DNA of 64,000 bases from contig JANPWX010000074.1 of assembly GCA_024734555.1 (NCBI GenBank), positions 775,369-839,368 on the forward strand, written 5' to 3'. This document shows, piece after piece, positions 13,201 to 28,200 of this stretch. Every line of letters starts with the position of its first letter. Within the stretch, counting starts at the first letter, position 1. Below the pieces are notes generated by a model. That model had not been told where the DNA came from, did no database searches, and saw only the letters and a program-made list of their open reading frames with translations. The position numbers were made by a program, and so were the translations under genes. This stretch comes from Trochalopteron elliotii (lineage: Eukaryota; Chordata; Aves; Passeriformes; Leiothrichidae).

Positions 13201-16200
13201 CTGAATTGGTGTGACTTGAAAGGGAGACAATTAAGACACGTAAAGATGTTACACATATCATTGTGTATAACAATGGTATTGTAGATTTTGACATCCAGAT
13301 GAGAAATGGTCACAGGTTCATATTTTACTGTGTTTGGTTGGAAAAGAAAAAAGTAAAGATTTGTTAGTGGGTTGCTTTATTAATTTAGCTTTTCCTTTTT
13401 CAAGTGTTAGAACAGCTTTTATTGATGCCTTGATAAATTTTGACCCATACAAATGTGCACAAGTTTGGGGGGAAAATACCCCTATATCAACAAAATTCGG
13501 TTTCCATAAGAAGCACAGTGAACCTGGACATCCAGTTCTATCTGCCAGAAGCACTGACTCAAAGCATCTGTATTAAAAGTGTCAGTGTGGTGCTGGACTA
13601 CCTCATGGGGAGCTTTTAACATCTGCTGGTCTGAGTGCACAATGGCAGAAAGAGACTGAAGCCACTGGAGCCTTCCTCTCCCTTCTGGGCTATTCCATTG
13701 GAAGCCTTGTTCAATTTTTGTTTTTTTGACAAGTTGCAATGAAATCCTCATGTTACTGACCTCTAGCCAAAGGGAAATATTTGTTCCTTCTATTGCACTC
13801 ATAGACTCAAATGAACAACCACGATTTTATTTATGTATTTGAAATGCATCCTATGAGGAAAGGTGCTAACTGATTGTCCGGAGACTACCAAACTGAATTT
13901 ATTAAATGTTCCAAAAAGTTGTATCTGGTCATGCAGTCTGTGATTCAGACTGCATCTCTCATTTATTTCACCAGCACAAGGACTGTGGTATTGTAGACTG
14001 AGAAAGCATTTTCAGATGTTTGCAAATGTCTATATATTTTGGCATTGAAATGAATTCTATGGAAAACCAAAAAAATTACCTAAGTGCATCATCAGTGGCA
14101 TAATTGTACAGGCAGAATTGTCCTCTAGCATAATAGCTGTATTAGTAAAAACTCCCAACAACAAGATCACTAATGGGTGTGGAAAAGCAGGACACTGTGA
14201 CAAGGAGGTGCTGTACTACAGCTGGTGGTCATTCCTCAGTGTTTTTTTAGACTGCTACAGTGACTGAAGAGTCTCCTCCCAGTTTTAGGAGAAGGAAAGG
14301 CTTGCTCAAGCCCCTGTTGACAGCAGAGTCATATGCTAACAGATCAGCTCCACTTTTGCCTCGAAAATGATTGCAGCAGCATGAGGTATTTCCTCCATAG
14401 TGCACCTGCATGGGAGGGGTACCCATATAACAATAAATCGTGGAGTAGCTGGAATGACATAACTATGCTGCCACGTTGCCCTTGACAAATTTTTCCACAT
14501 ACAAAAGCCCTACAGATTCTTTCCCCTCTAATAGAGCCTGTGTGCTTTGGCACTCCATCAAAGAGAAGCAAGCTTCAAATAGTCCAGCTTCTGTCGATTC
14601 AGCTGCAGCTTTTTACCCATCAGGGTGCTGCAATAGCTCAATGTCACTGGCTATTCATTGATCCTTATGCAGAAGTCTCCCACAACTGCTGGGCACTGCT
14701 AAAGTTCACAGTATTGTTTATATTGCTTTTGCCCTGCTTATAGCTCAGGCTAGAGATGAAAGCAGCAATGTGATAATTTTCTTCATTTACAGTAGCAATC
14801 CATTAGTCCTTCCACAGAATAGGGCTGTAACCTTTGAACTTTGCTGGCAGTAATGGGAGCATGAGGCACCTAGAATGACTGAAATAAACAGCAACTGTTG
14901 TGGTCAGATTGTATCCAACAAGGACTGGAGACTCAGTAATGAAACTTCAAATGTTCAAGCTGAGCTAGTGTTGACTGTGGAAATATTCATTAGTTTCCTT
15001 ATCATTGCTCATAATACATAGTTGGGAGCACACACACATAGTCCTCAAACTGGCCTCCAAGAGCCATTAACAATTTCAAACCCCAGAGAAGCCTTGTACT
15101 TGGAAATCAAAGGGTTCTGCTTCTTCGCCTGCTTTTAAGAATGCTTCAGAACTTTAAAAAGCATTGGAATGCATCATCTCAGGCACCTGGACCCTGCTTT
15201 CACCCCCTGTGAAGCATTTCCAGCCACTCTCAGCTTCTGCTGCTGTCAGATTTGAGAGGGCTCAGTCTCAGAGCATCACAGGCTGGATATGAAAGGTAAT
15301 AAGAATGTTAACGCACTGAAGAAACACTCAGAGGAAACCAGAGTCCCCAGCCTTTGACAGCAGAAGAAAGATTGATACTTGAAGTGAAATTCAACTTAAT
15401 TATGAAATTTATCTGTATCCTTTGATTTTCAAAAATAAAGAAAAATGCATTATCTTTAGTTGCACATAACCAAATAAAGACTAATATCTATTCTCATCTG
15501 TTTAAACATTGCTTGAGAGCTCAAGATGCAGCCAATTATACCTAAGCAAACAATTTTAAAATACTAAAGTAGTTATTTGCCTTGCCTTAAACAAATCTTT
15601 TAACTCAATGTTGTTTTATGTAACAGCACCAGCATCCAGAAAATCAGCTAAGGATCATGCAAGAAATAATTGATATAAACTTATAAGGGATATATATATA
15701 TAAAGCAGAATTTCGTTTTCCAGGACTTGCAGAGGTTTTGTTGGAAAATAATTAACATTGAAGTCTGGCATGTTCCACTATTTATTTCTCCCAATATGCA
15801 CTAAAACCTGTAATTAGTGCCTGTGTTTTCGACACAAGTATAACACAAAAAACCTTTATGTGATATGAATCAGGAAACACATTAACTGTCATTTAAAAAT
15901 TCAATCAACTGCATGCAGACAAAATAAGCAATATATCAAAATGCAGTAAAAGATGACATACAGATTTGGAGTTCCTTGGCTCCAGCACCAGCGAGAGCTT
16001 GTAGATATCATCCTCAGTGTGGTAGAGGTCCAGGGACAGCTGTATGTAAGAAAGAATGGAAAACAGTAATTTTTACTAGACTGGGTTGGATATGACAGGC
16101 TTGTAAGCTGAGATATACCTCCCACTGAAGGTAAACACACATTTTGCTCCTCTGAGCTCAGGAGACATGCCAAAGCCAGATGCGGCTGCTGGGAAAGTAG

Positions 16201-19200
16201 ATTTCCAGAGTGAACACCACCCAGGCTGGTGAAACACATGCTACTGCTCAGGTCACTGCACCTGAGGGCTGGCACAGCCCTCAGCCTGACCCCACAGGTG
16301 AGAGGGGCTGCATGCTGACCTCATGCAGAGAGGGACATTGGCTCCAAAGAACACCCCTACACAAACCACTTTCTTCTAGCAGCTCAATGTTTGTGAGAGA
16401 TCTCAGAGAAACAACCTGGTGAATGCAAAAACTTCAGGAGAGTAGCTGTAGTGGGGCTAGGCTGGAAGGATTTCAAATTTTATTCTGGTCTAATTTTGTT
16501 CCTCAAGAAGCGTCATAGTAGTGCAGCTCTTCTACAGAGATCAGCCTGTGCAGCAAACACCTCTCTGGAAAGCCCTGGGCAGACAGAGGCCTGGGAGAGG
16601 CAGGCTGGGTTTGCCTCTGCTGCTGATGCAGAAAAGTGGATTAAGAGCAGTCCCAGTCCAGCCCAGATTGGCTTGCTCCTGGTTACCTTTCAGCAAGTAA
16701 GGCAAATTGCCTTCCTGCTGTTTCTAGATAAATGAAAGATTTTTCCAACATGTTCTCATTCTTTTCCCTAGAGAATTTATTGAGAAAAAAATAAGGTACT
16801 AAAATATTCTGAAAGTAGGATGAATCTGTTTTAACTTTGACAGCTGGGGTCTTGCACTGATCAATGTCTGCAGTAAATTCCTCCTCTTCTGGAGTGTTGA
16901 AGGAGAAAGGTGATCAACACTGTAGCTGAGGAAACAAACCCTGCATATTTCCTGTGATCATGTTCCTGCATTAACTGGCTTTGAAGAATTGACACGATTT
17001 GAAGTTATCATCCACCTTGACACAATTTGAAGTTATCATCCACCTTGCAAATCCCCAGTTAAGCTACGATTGAGTTAAAAGGATGTTCCCAAGCAGACAG
17101 ATAGAATTACTGCTGACTAAATGGTTGTGACAGAAGGTTATTTTTAGAGAAGCTGAAGTGCCAAGCAAGTAGCAAGCAGGACCAGTGACACCTACTGCAG
17201 AACCACCTCTAAGAACCACCTCTTTTAGGCACAATTTTGTGCAACAAGTAAGAGACAAGTTGTGCCCTTTCCCAAGATAGGCTCTCAAAGCAAACACCTG
17301 GCTTTAGAGGAGTCTGGAGATCACATCGCTGATTTTTGCACTTTGTAATTAAGAGCACAGTGAAAGGCTGTGCATCCTGCAGCTTCCTTTACCCAGCCAG
17401 CATGCTGCTGTCACAGGGTTCGTAAGGGCCTCTCCTAAAGGCAAAATTGACTAGTAAGTGCTGTAATAAATATTGTTCCTGTGGTGAGATGTTCAGTGAC
17501 TGTATTCTGAGGTTCCTCAGTGACATAAAATAAGCAGCACTCAGTTAGAGCTCATGATGTTGACAGGTCAGACTGGGAGTAAGAGCAGAACTGGTAGTTC
17601 AAAAGGTGTTGTCTGATTCCTGTGAAAGAGCACAGTTTTCTCAGCAGGCCAGAAGAACTGGGTGTGGATTTGGGAGTGGAAATGTATTAGTATTTATTGA
17701 GCAAGCTTGTATCTCTCCCTCCCTGAATTATATGACCTTATCTTAATCATTGAATATAACTTCATTAGGAGCAATGTGTAAGCACACAGTGGACAAGGTA
17801 CTGTCTAGTTCAGAAGTTTCATACATTAGCACAAAAATTACAAGCACGATGACTATGCAGTTATGTAAGCATTCATTTTATATTTTATTTACAGTTTTGC
17901 TCTGATAAACCAAGTATAATAGGAATTTTCCTAGAATAAACTTTACAGTGAGTGGCAGTTTCTCTTCTAATTTGACTATCATTGCTGACCTATTTTTTTT
18001 CTGAGCAGTTTGGAGGGGCATTGAGAAAGGTAGGGGAGTGATCAGAAACGCATGACTTATTTTTTTTTTTTCTGAGTGGAATTTACTGAACACAAGTTAG
18101 GGAGGGTGACTTTCAGTTTGATTGTTTAGGTAGTTCTTATTCTCTTCACTAGACTGTACAAATGACTGGGACTTTCCAGTCATTTGCATTTAGTCTCAGA
18201 ACAGGTTAGATAAATAGATACTGAGACATAAAAATAGTGAGGGGAAAATGATGGCACCAAATAAGTTTTAATACAGTTCATATAAATACACTGTGGTCTA
18301 GTTGAGAAACTGAGATCCACCTCCAATCCACAGAAAGTGATGAAATATGTATATTCACATTGTGAAAAAAAACACAAAACAGCGTGGAAATACTGCACAG
18401 CAGGTAAGGTTACCCCTTAAGCATCCTTACCAAATGTGAGTTTTCTAATGGCAAAACTGTCGTTAAATCTGTTTTTTCCTCTCTGCTGCATTGCCAAGCT
18501 TGTGTTTAGGTAGTTTTTCACTTCTTCTTATCTCCACATTTTGGATTCCAGGGAGCGGTACAGAACCAGGTACAAGGTTCGGTGAAGGAGGAGCAAATGT
18601 GGCCAGTAAGTCAGGAAAAGAGGAATAATCACAGACTAGGAGCACCCAGGCACTAAGAAGTGAGTCCATCTTCATGTAATGTACTCTGGCTGGCTGGCAG
18701 CTGAACTGTAACACATTTACTTTGCTTGCCCATGTAACTCAGACTCATTTACACAACACAAGGCAGGACTTGCATCCCCCTCAGCTTTCAGTCTCCTGTG
18801 CCAGTCAACCTGGAATGTGTCCCTGCTGTCCATACAGTAAACCTCTTCCTTGTTTATGGCATGCTAACTTCCGTGCAAAATGCTGGCTTCTTTCAGCTGC
18901 TTGTTCAAAGCTAAAATTCCGTGAGCTAGAAGCTGACTTTTTATGCCTACAAAAAGATGAGGTGGGATAGAAGGGTGTGGGGATGGGGGGAAAACAGATT
19001 TTTAAGTTTGTGTGCAGACATTTAAGGCATGAGAAGACCAGCTTTCCAAACTGTTGACCATTCAACAGCTACCACTGAAACCAAGAGTCCTCTTGTTCCC
19101 CATGAACCCTTTTGGTCTATATGCAAAAAACATCTTTAAAATGCCTGAGCAATTGGCCTGAATTTTACTACCCACCTCTCACCCAAGCATTTAACCCAAG

Positions 19201-22200
19201 TTCTCACTTCATAGCTCTTACCAAAATCTCCCAAACATCACCATTTCCAAGCCACTTGAAAGGTATCATCTCCCTTAGACCAAACAGGACTCTACCACCA
19301 AGGAAGAGGAAAACCAGGCCATATTCCCACATGCCCATGAAATGCCCATTTTGTCTTTTTGTGCAAGTTGTTGGACTAGCCAACAAGTACCCAGCGATTT
19401 ACTTGTCAAGCAAGCACAGGCCAGGCACTTGCTGAGTGTGGTGTAAAAGGCAACACTGCACAGGAGGGAAGCCAGGCAAGAGATTTACACATTGTTTATC
19501 AGGACAAGAGACTGACTAAAAGCTTGCCCAGACAGAAGCTGCTCAATGGGAAAACAGCAGAAGGGAAGAAACAGTTGGGTCAGCCAATTCACACACAACT
19601 GGAAAGCATTCTACACATTTACATACATTCACTAGATTTGAAAGGGAGTTTCTCTAAATAAGGTAAAGATGGAAAAATTTTTGCAGTTGACTTTAGAGAG
19701 ATAAGACCCAGCAATAAAAGGAACAGTTCATTCTTCATGCTCTGAAAACTGAAGATGACATAGGTAGCAGGGGAGGCTAAATCTGCTAAAAGACCATTTG
19801 CACATAGCAAGGTCAACTGTTTTTAGCTGTCAGTTCTTGTCAGCTTTGGGCTGCAATCCTTTTCTTCTCCTTTTTCTCTGAACCCAGGCAATAATTTAAA
19901 ATTTTGTTTTCAATGGAAAGATAGACAGAAACATTCAATCTACAATATAAGTCCATTATTACTATTTAAGAGACTAGCTTAAAAAAATGTATTGCATTCC
20001 TATACACAGATAGGGACAAAATCTACATACAGGAAGAAAAATGAGACTATTCAGATCATGATATGTATCAAAATTCTGGTCCAGGAACTTTTCATAGAAA
20101 TTTGTTGGTTTTTCCCTTTCCAGAAGCCACCATTTTAAATCAATACTCCCATACAAATGTACTTGAGCCACAACTACACTTCCAGTGACTGATGTGAAGA
20201 CAGAATTATTCTGGAAATGTTTTAGGTTTACCTACACCTGTCTACCTTATTTATAACCCTTGCTCAGGTCTGGAATCAACATTGCGGAATGCAACTTGAT
20301 TTTTTATGATCAGATTGGCTCAACTATAACAAAGTCAGCAGAGCTATATTATGAATGAATGCATCAGAGTATCATAAGTGAGAAAGTATCCACCATGTAC
20401 TCAATTACTTCTCCCAGTAAATGGAGTACACTGAAAGAAATACAAAAATACAAATAAAATCCCTGTCATTTTGCTGAAAACACAAAACAAGGAAAATATT
20501 TTTTAAAAATTGAAAAACAGATACACTATGTGAGCTCAGGCTGATACAATGATGAATATATGAAGACCTGCAAGGTCTTAAAAAAAATCTTTAGCTTTAT
20601 GCTTCTTTTGGAAAACAGGCTGTCACCAAGAAGAGAGAACAGCTAATGAAAGTGGTAGCAGCAGTTCAGCTTCCATCTCTCACTTCACATTGTCTAATTT
20701 CTACCCTTTTGGACTCACTTTTTTATTGCTCAGTTCCCTAAAGCCTGAGGTTCCACTTCCCCCTATTCTAAGCCAAGCTTGTAAGAAATGACCAGGAAGG
20801 GAAAGAGTGGCACAAAAGAAAGCAACTCTCAGTCTCTACAAAAACAAAACAACATAATAAATATCTACCTTTACAGTTCAAAATTTAAGGTAGAGGACTG
20901 TCTCAGGGGTCAACATCTGGTTCCTGCTCTTTCCTGTCCCACTAATCAAGATTAAAACTTTGTTCCACACAAGGCACAACTGAAGGTGGCTTTCCAATTT
21001 CTCCAAACTTTCCAGTCCTCATTACAATGAAGCCATGGGTATGTCCACACTAGCTTGGTTTCTCCAAGTTCAGGCTCATATTTGTCAGCTTCCTTAGTGT
21101 AAAGCTCTGTACCAGATCAGTCTCAGTATAAATCCATCACATTTTTATTTACTGGATAGGAAGGGTACTGTGTCACATGGAAAACACAGGAGAGCAAAAC
21201 CAGAGTGATGCTGAAGCTGGAATTTCTCTTGTGTGTTGCTGCCAGCATGTCACTCAATTGTTCCAGAGGAGACATAAGCCTCCATTCTAAGTAGTCAGAA
21301 TAGAATTTTTACTTCTCTTAACATAAATGCAGCCCTCCATCTGTCATTCTTAAAAGAGGTAATTTATAACAATCCTGTTGCTGCTTCCAGCCCTCACATA
21401 CAACTGTAGTAAACCTCTTTGACTTAACACCTCATGTGAACTTGTTTCTATTTTGTATTTTCTCCCATTTCTTTTTCAAAACTGAGATAAAAATATGGAC
21501 TTAACTTTATACATATGAGTATTCCTACTGACACTCAACCTTTGAACCACAGCGGGGAATTGAAACATGTTCAATACTTACGGTTAGCAGGTTAATTAAA
21601 TCCAAATTAGGCTCTAAATGATGAGAAGCAGTTTGCAGGGAAACCAGTTCACTCAAGGTGATGGAAAGCTGCTGCATTTTCACTATGTTAACTTTGTTCT
21701 CATCTATCCAATCAGGAAAAATTACATGGACAGCAATCAAGTCTTTCAAATGGACTCCTAAAATAGGGATTTTGAAGCCAACACACTCAGCAAAAGCCTT
21801 GCGGTAGTTGCAGTAGTTTCCATTGGAAGAGACCAGCTCTGTCATTTCGTTCCAGTCCTACAAACAGCCAGAGAAGCAAGTCCCTGTGAAAGCATTCATT
21901 GCATTTCCTTAATCTGTTTTAAATGAGCACAACTCTTGTCAGGGTGTCGACTGTTAATTTCCTCTCTGGCACAGGCAATCAACCAGAGGATCTCTGTGAG
22001 CTTATCCTGCTCCACTGAGAGGAATGCAACCAAGTGCCTTCCAGGACGCTCTGCCATGATCCAAATATTGTGCTGGTGAGACACCTGCACTGCAGAACCC
22101 ATCAGATCTCAAAGAGGTGATGCTCACCTCAATATGTCTATGTTCTGGGGTCCATCATACCTTTGTGACTTCCGAGGACAGATGAGAATGAGTCTCTTTC

Positions 22201-25200
22201 AGGCGAGAAATAGAGCTGTGGCTGAGACCTCCCACAACTGCCATCAGTGTGTTGAAGTTCTGGAGGTGAAGGAGCTTCTGCAAGAGAGATTAATCATGCA
22301 TAATTAAAAATTAGCAAAATACAAGCAGCATCTACTCAGTGTCAGACACAACAAGTTAAAGGAGACAACCCATCATGGCTAAAGCAGAAACCACTAAACC
22401 AAGGCACATAAAAGAATGGTTCAGCATTTCGTTTTTTAATTAGCTTAGCTCCAGAAGAAACACACAATAGTGACAGTTGCCACCTTGAATACAACAAAAA
22501 AAAAATATTATAAAGTTATGTCCGTTAGTTAAAAAAATCAGGCACACCACACCTGAACAAATAACCTCCAGCGATGTTGAACAGGCTATTCACTGAGGAA
22601 ACAACACAAACAGCATCAGCTAATTTGTTTACTGTAATCTCCATTTATATTCCTGCTCTGTACTGGAAGAAAAAAAGACTCATTTGCAAGACTTACCTGT
22701 GCAACATTGATAAACTTTGTGATTACTTCTGCTCTTTGCTGGGGTGTTGGTTTGCTGAGAACCATCAGCTGGACCCATTTAGAGATACCATTAAATAAAG
22801 CAATAGATCTCTCCAAGGTAGGATTGTTCTCCAAGCAGCCATGGATCACATAGCTTTGGTAGTCTGTGAACTAGCAGAGAAAAGACACTTTGATAAAAAC
22901 AGTGGATAAACTGGAGAATCAAATTGAAACTTTGATACTTTTAATTTTAAAGCTCCTCTTATTTAGAAAGTGATCATGACTCAGGGCCAGCAGACGCTGC
23001 TGCACAACAGCTCTTCCTTAACATCTTTTTGCTGTTGTTTTGGTGTGGCCTTTCCTTAAATGTCAGCTTACAACTTGCTTGTGTGTCAGGAAATACAGAT
23101 GCCTGCAAGATGTGACTGCTACTTCCATCTTTCCCATAATTTACTCAACACATTTTATTCTGTGTAGTTATATTTGGCATCTTCAAGCCGTGATACTCTA
23201 TAGGATCTCAAAATTTAAATTTCCCTGAATGTTTGAAAAACGGTTTTCAGCTGTCCCTTAAAGGGAGGTTTTCAGTAACTTGCCACATAATTTTAGCTTG
23301 TGTAGAGAGTTGCTAGTGATGCTAGACAAAATGGGTTTAGCTGATGAAAACCAGCCTGCTAGAACAACATATGAGGGCATATACTCTAACACAACAGATG
23401 CTAGTCTCTTAGCTGCAGATAAACAGTATTTCAATGTTCAGATAATTTAATTTTTTTTTGTTATAGTTAACACTGCCCTTTCTTCTCCCCCATTTTTTTA
23501 AAACAGGTAAAGACAGAATTCAGACTAATCATATTCTACAATTACGTATTTTTGAGAGAATAAGTAGTACAAGATTGATTAACTCTCAATGGCTTCAGAG
23601 AATCACCTGTGAGAGCAAAATTCAAGCTGAAGAATTAACAGAGAAGCTAGAAACAGCAAGGAAAAAAATGAAAATTCATTGTAGGTCTGAGTTTTCTTCC
23701 TGGAATCCCCAAAGGAATTCAAATGCATTTTAAATCTAATTGGAAATCCATGCCTTTTTTCTTGTCCTTCCCTCCTTCTTTGAGGTTAGCATTGCACAAA
23801 TCACAGTAGGGTGTTTTCCTATGATTTGAAGTCTAGAGTAATTAACCTTTGAACATTATTAAGTGACATCAAAAGTGATTCTATTTAGACTGGTCTCAGC
23901 TCCTCATTGATCTCTTTTTCCTTCCTCCCTTGAAACAATCAGAAAAACTCATACATTTTTCCTAGTTTGGGAGTTTGATTTCTCTCATGGTCCTAAACAC
24001 TTTAAAAAAAGTCTCATTTGTCATCTGGAGAACTTACTGCTTCCACTTGCCACCTGATACAGTAACATCACATGACTTTTTCATGTGGATATTTGCCAGC
24101 AGAAAGCAGCATTTCTTTTGGCATTTGTCTTACTTATTTGTTTTGTTTTAGCTTCAACATCAGTTTTCATCCACTTTTGCCTCTACTTCTTGTACAATCC
24201 TTTGTGAAAAGAAACAATTGTGCCTGAATTTCCCTCAGTGTCAAAAAATCATCGGGCACAAAAAGGTCAAGGAAGTGCATGGCTAGGTACATTATATGAG
24301 ACAGTATAAAGATCCACTGCACTGAAATGTTGAGAAAAAAATCATAAATATGAAACCATGTGAACACTCTTTAAAGGCAGGCTCCTAATTGCAAGTGACA
24401 AAGTTTTGGGCTTCTTACAGAAATTCTCCTAAAAGATTTATGCTCCAGAAAAGTGAGATGTTCAGCTAGCTCAATGGGCTCCAGACGGTCAAACAGAAGG
24501 CAGGCTTTTCCTTTCTTGGAAATCTTCTTCCTCTGTGTAACTCTTCTCATCCAGTCATAGGAAGGACTGCAACAGAATAGGAATAAGTCTCAGTTCTGTT
24601 TGGGTGTACGGCAGTGTAGTCCACAGTCGGAATGTAAAATTGACCACAGAAGGACCATGAGACTTCTGGTCTGTGACATCTAGCACATTACAAACACTTA
24701 GAATAAAACCTGCTCAAGAGTAACAGGAGATAAGAGTTTTGGATGCACTGCTCCAAGTGATAAATAAAACCAGGTTTCTAATACAACAAAAGAATGACAT
24801 TCTCCGTGATACAGGAAGCCATAATTAAAGATGTTTTGGAAATAAAAGAACAGTTCACAACAAATTCTGATACAGAATAAAAACCTATTTGAATAATATC
24901 AAGGATTATTTTTTCCTCTTCAGTCCCTGAAGTAATGGAAAACAGAGACAGCAAAATACTGTCCATATGCCATATTTTAAAAGAAAATCTGCAATATCAG
25001 ATGAGATGCAAAAGCATGGCTGGTGATGTTTAAAAGGTATCTTTCATTCCAGCTTGTCAAGGAAATAGTAGTTGTAATCATTTTGATGTAATGCAACTAC
25101 ATATGTGAATGCTAAAAATTCTCCAGTTAAATAATAGAAAGCATTGTGGAAAACTAACAGATTAATGATGAGATGACAAGAAAGCTTCCCTGAGAAGATC

Positions 25201-28200
25201 TAAGATATACACAGCATGCCAGTTACTACATTGCTTGTTATTTTGTATGAAAACTTGTAGAAAAATGCAATACTAATCACTTATTAGGCATTTGCTTTGT
25301 TAGAAAAATAATTTATTTCCTGTTTATATTAAAAATTCATGTACAGATAGGAATCTTGCCTTTATTATGTAACTATAACTTCAAATTTTTACACAACTTC
25401 AAATTTAAATACAGCTTTGCAAGTGCTTTTTTTGCCCTCTCAGAATGGGCCTTAATATTTTTGTGCTTTGTACAGAACCAGAATTCTGCTGTTCTAGACA
25501 CAAAGGTGTCCTTGACATGACATCCTTACATGCTGGAGATATCAATAAGATGGATGTGATCCTCATATCCAAGCTGGCTGGCTACTTCTTGAAACTCTTC
25601 AGTCAAACGAATCAGCCCAAGATCCAAGTTAAACTCTGCAGGAAATTCCAAAATCCAGTATCTGAAATCCACAGACACCAGTTAAGAGATGCCCAGAGAC
25701 TCAGGTATAACATTCAGTGGCTGCATATATTTCACATACATTTTTTTAATAGGACTTATTTCAGATCCACTGTTCTTTAGACAGAGAGAGTGAACAGAGT
25801 CTGTTTCTTCTGTAATTATTTGTGACACTGAAGTGGCAAAAGCTGCTTTATCTTTTAAATTTTTTTTGCTTAACTCCCAACAGCACAACAAAGCAACATC
25901 CTATTGACACGGAAAATTAAAGTGATGTCTCAGGTGACACCCACAGAAGGCACACACTGTGTCCTGACTCAGGCTTCCAGGACACCCAGATAACACTTGT
26001 ACTTAGTCCCTGTCCAAGTGAGACAACTTTGCTCAGAAAAGACTTTTCAATGAAAATGCAAATGTGCATTTCAGTGGCAGTTCTGCCATGATAACAGTGT
26101 AAAGCAGATGTAAGCCACATAAGGTTACATGTAAACCATGTAAACCTCCTCCTCTATGTAAGGGGGAGTGGAAAAGGTTTTATCAGCCCTGACTTCAGTA
26201 ATCCCCCCTCACCTTTCTTCGTAGTGATGTAACTTCATCCACAGGAAGGAGGAAAAAACATTTGTTTGACTGAAGCAAGTTATAACATGATTATTTAAAA
26301 ATTCATTCTTTCTCTTTTACAGGGAAATGTTCCTACATAAGAACAGCCCAACACATGAAAGCTTTCCCATGGAAAAAAGGCCAGAACAGCTGGTGCAAAG
26401 TTTGGAATACACCCAACACAGAACAACTTCGGCATCACTAACACACTCCTGTCACCATAAATTATGTAGGGATTGCAAGGGATTGCAAGAACTGAAGTCT
26501 GCAGCCCAGAGACAATTTTCTTGTCCCACACTAAGTTACACTTAGAAGCAAAATGTGTCTCTCCTCTGTGTGGCACTGAACTTGTCACCCTCTGAGAGGC
26601 TGATAAATCATAACACTCACAAGCCCGATAAATCATAACACAAGTTTTCTGCCAACATTTTAGCTCAATGCAGTTAAGTGACTTAAAGGCTAGATGGCTC
26701 AACTTAATTGTTTTAAACACACAGAAATTCACTCTTCACTGTAGAATGGAGACCAAGTAAAAAACCCCAAACAAACCAAATTACATTGATAGTATTAACA
26801 GAACCATGAAACGGAAATGCTAGAGGTCCAGAAGTGCATTTACCTCATGAAGTAGCAGATTTTCAGTCTGAATTCATTGCAGTTCTCCCCATCAGCATCT
26901 CTGTAAGTGTGTCAGCTAAAGAAAGCTTTGTGTGCCTTGATTCAGCAACGTTGTTTTTATTCACTGGAGGCTGATACTAGACCAGCTGCATTTTAAAAAG
27001 TATCAAACTTTTCTTCTAGAGATAACCACATTATGCTTCTGGTATTTAATTCATTTTCACAACATCATAGGGGACAGAGACTATTTCCTGGCTGGCCCTT
27101 TTTTTCCTCCCCTATCAAAAATGCCTCTATTCTACAATTCTGAATACTCTGCTGAAAGGCTTCTTGCCAGGTCTGGCTAACCAAATAAGACAGTAATTAC
27201 AATTACTGAATTAAGAGGTATAAGTAACATATAGGTGCTTAGATGTCACTGGAAATTCATGGTAGTCAAACCTGCTGTGATACACTTGAAGAGTTCTTGG
27301 CCTCATATTTGCAGTTATTCAAGGTTGATGCAAAGTCAGTATTCTTGTACATATGGAGAATGCCCACAAAGTCTTTACGTGAGCATGAAGAAGCTCACAA
27401 ACTTCCACCTTTTAGGTTGAAGAAAAATTCACCTCTAAACCTTGTTTGCCACTAATTAATTGGCACGTTTTTACAAGCACTCAGGAAAACAATCTGCGTT
27501 TGAGACTGTAATGCCAATTTGCAGCACTTTGTGAAAGGATATGTGGACAGAAGCTTGCCAGCCAGCTCTGTGGAAGGCAGATACCACCGATGCATTAAAA
27601 GAAAGGTTCTTGGCAAATGGCTGGAGCATGGGTTTCCTTTTTCATCTGCAAAAGAGAAACAATGAGTTAACCCCATCATAAAAGAGGGGAGCTTTCATTC
27701 TTCAACCACAATCAGACAGAAGGGATCAAAAGTGGAAATGTTGGCTCATTATCTAACAAAAAGGTAGGAAAGAACACCAGAGCACAAAAATGCCCCTTGA
27801 AGAGTAGCTTGCTAGAATGCAGTGACAGTTATTTAAACAGAGGAAAAAATGCAAACCAGTGCAGACAACAGGCCACAGATAAACAACGGGCATAGGCAGC
27901 ACTGTGCTAAACTTTATATAAAGACAGTGCCAGGAATATAAGAGACAAATCCAAAATTAGTCCATCAAGAGGGTGGGAAGATGATTTATGTACAACTACT
28001 TCCAATACTTATTTTATTTGCAGCTTTATAGCTTTAAGTTAGCAGTTAATTTAAAAATAGGATCTGCTTCAAGGAATTCAATGTTAAAGCAGCTCCTCAC
28101 ATCTGTGCCCAAAGTCACATCTCTAGCTGTCTTACAGAGACTCTTGTGTTTTTGCAGTGTAGCCACTGAAACTACAGAGTTATTCCCTGGCAGACTGGCT

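Noticed and set aside
26295..26732. 145-codon open frame on the minus strand in intron 3
   Set aside because: It crosses the direct repeats and shows no domain. Exon 4 joins exon 3 correctly without it.
26901..27548. Conventional GT-AG splice pair for the exon 2/3 intron
   Set aside because: It is in frame, but the donor GTCCAC is very poor and it removes S-T-Y-R residues that line up with the family. The AT-AC pair fits donor consensus, frame and homology.
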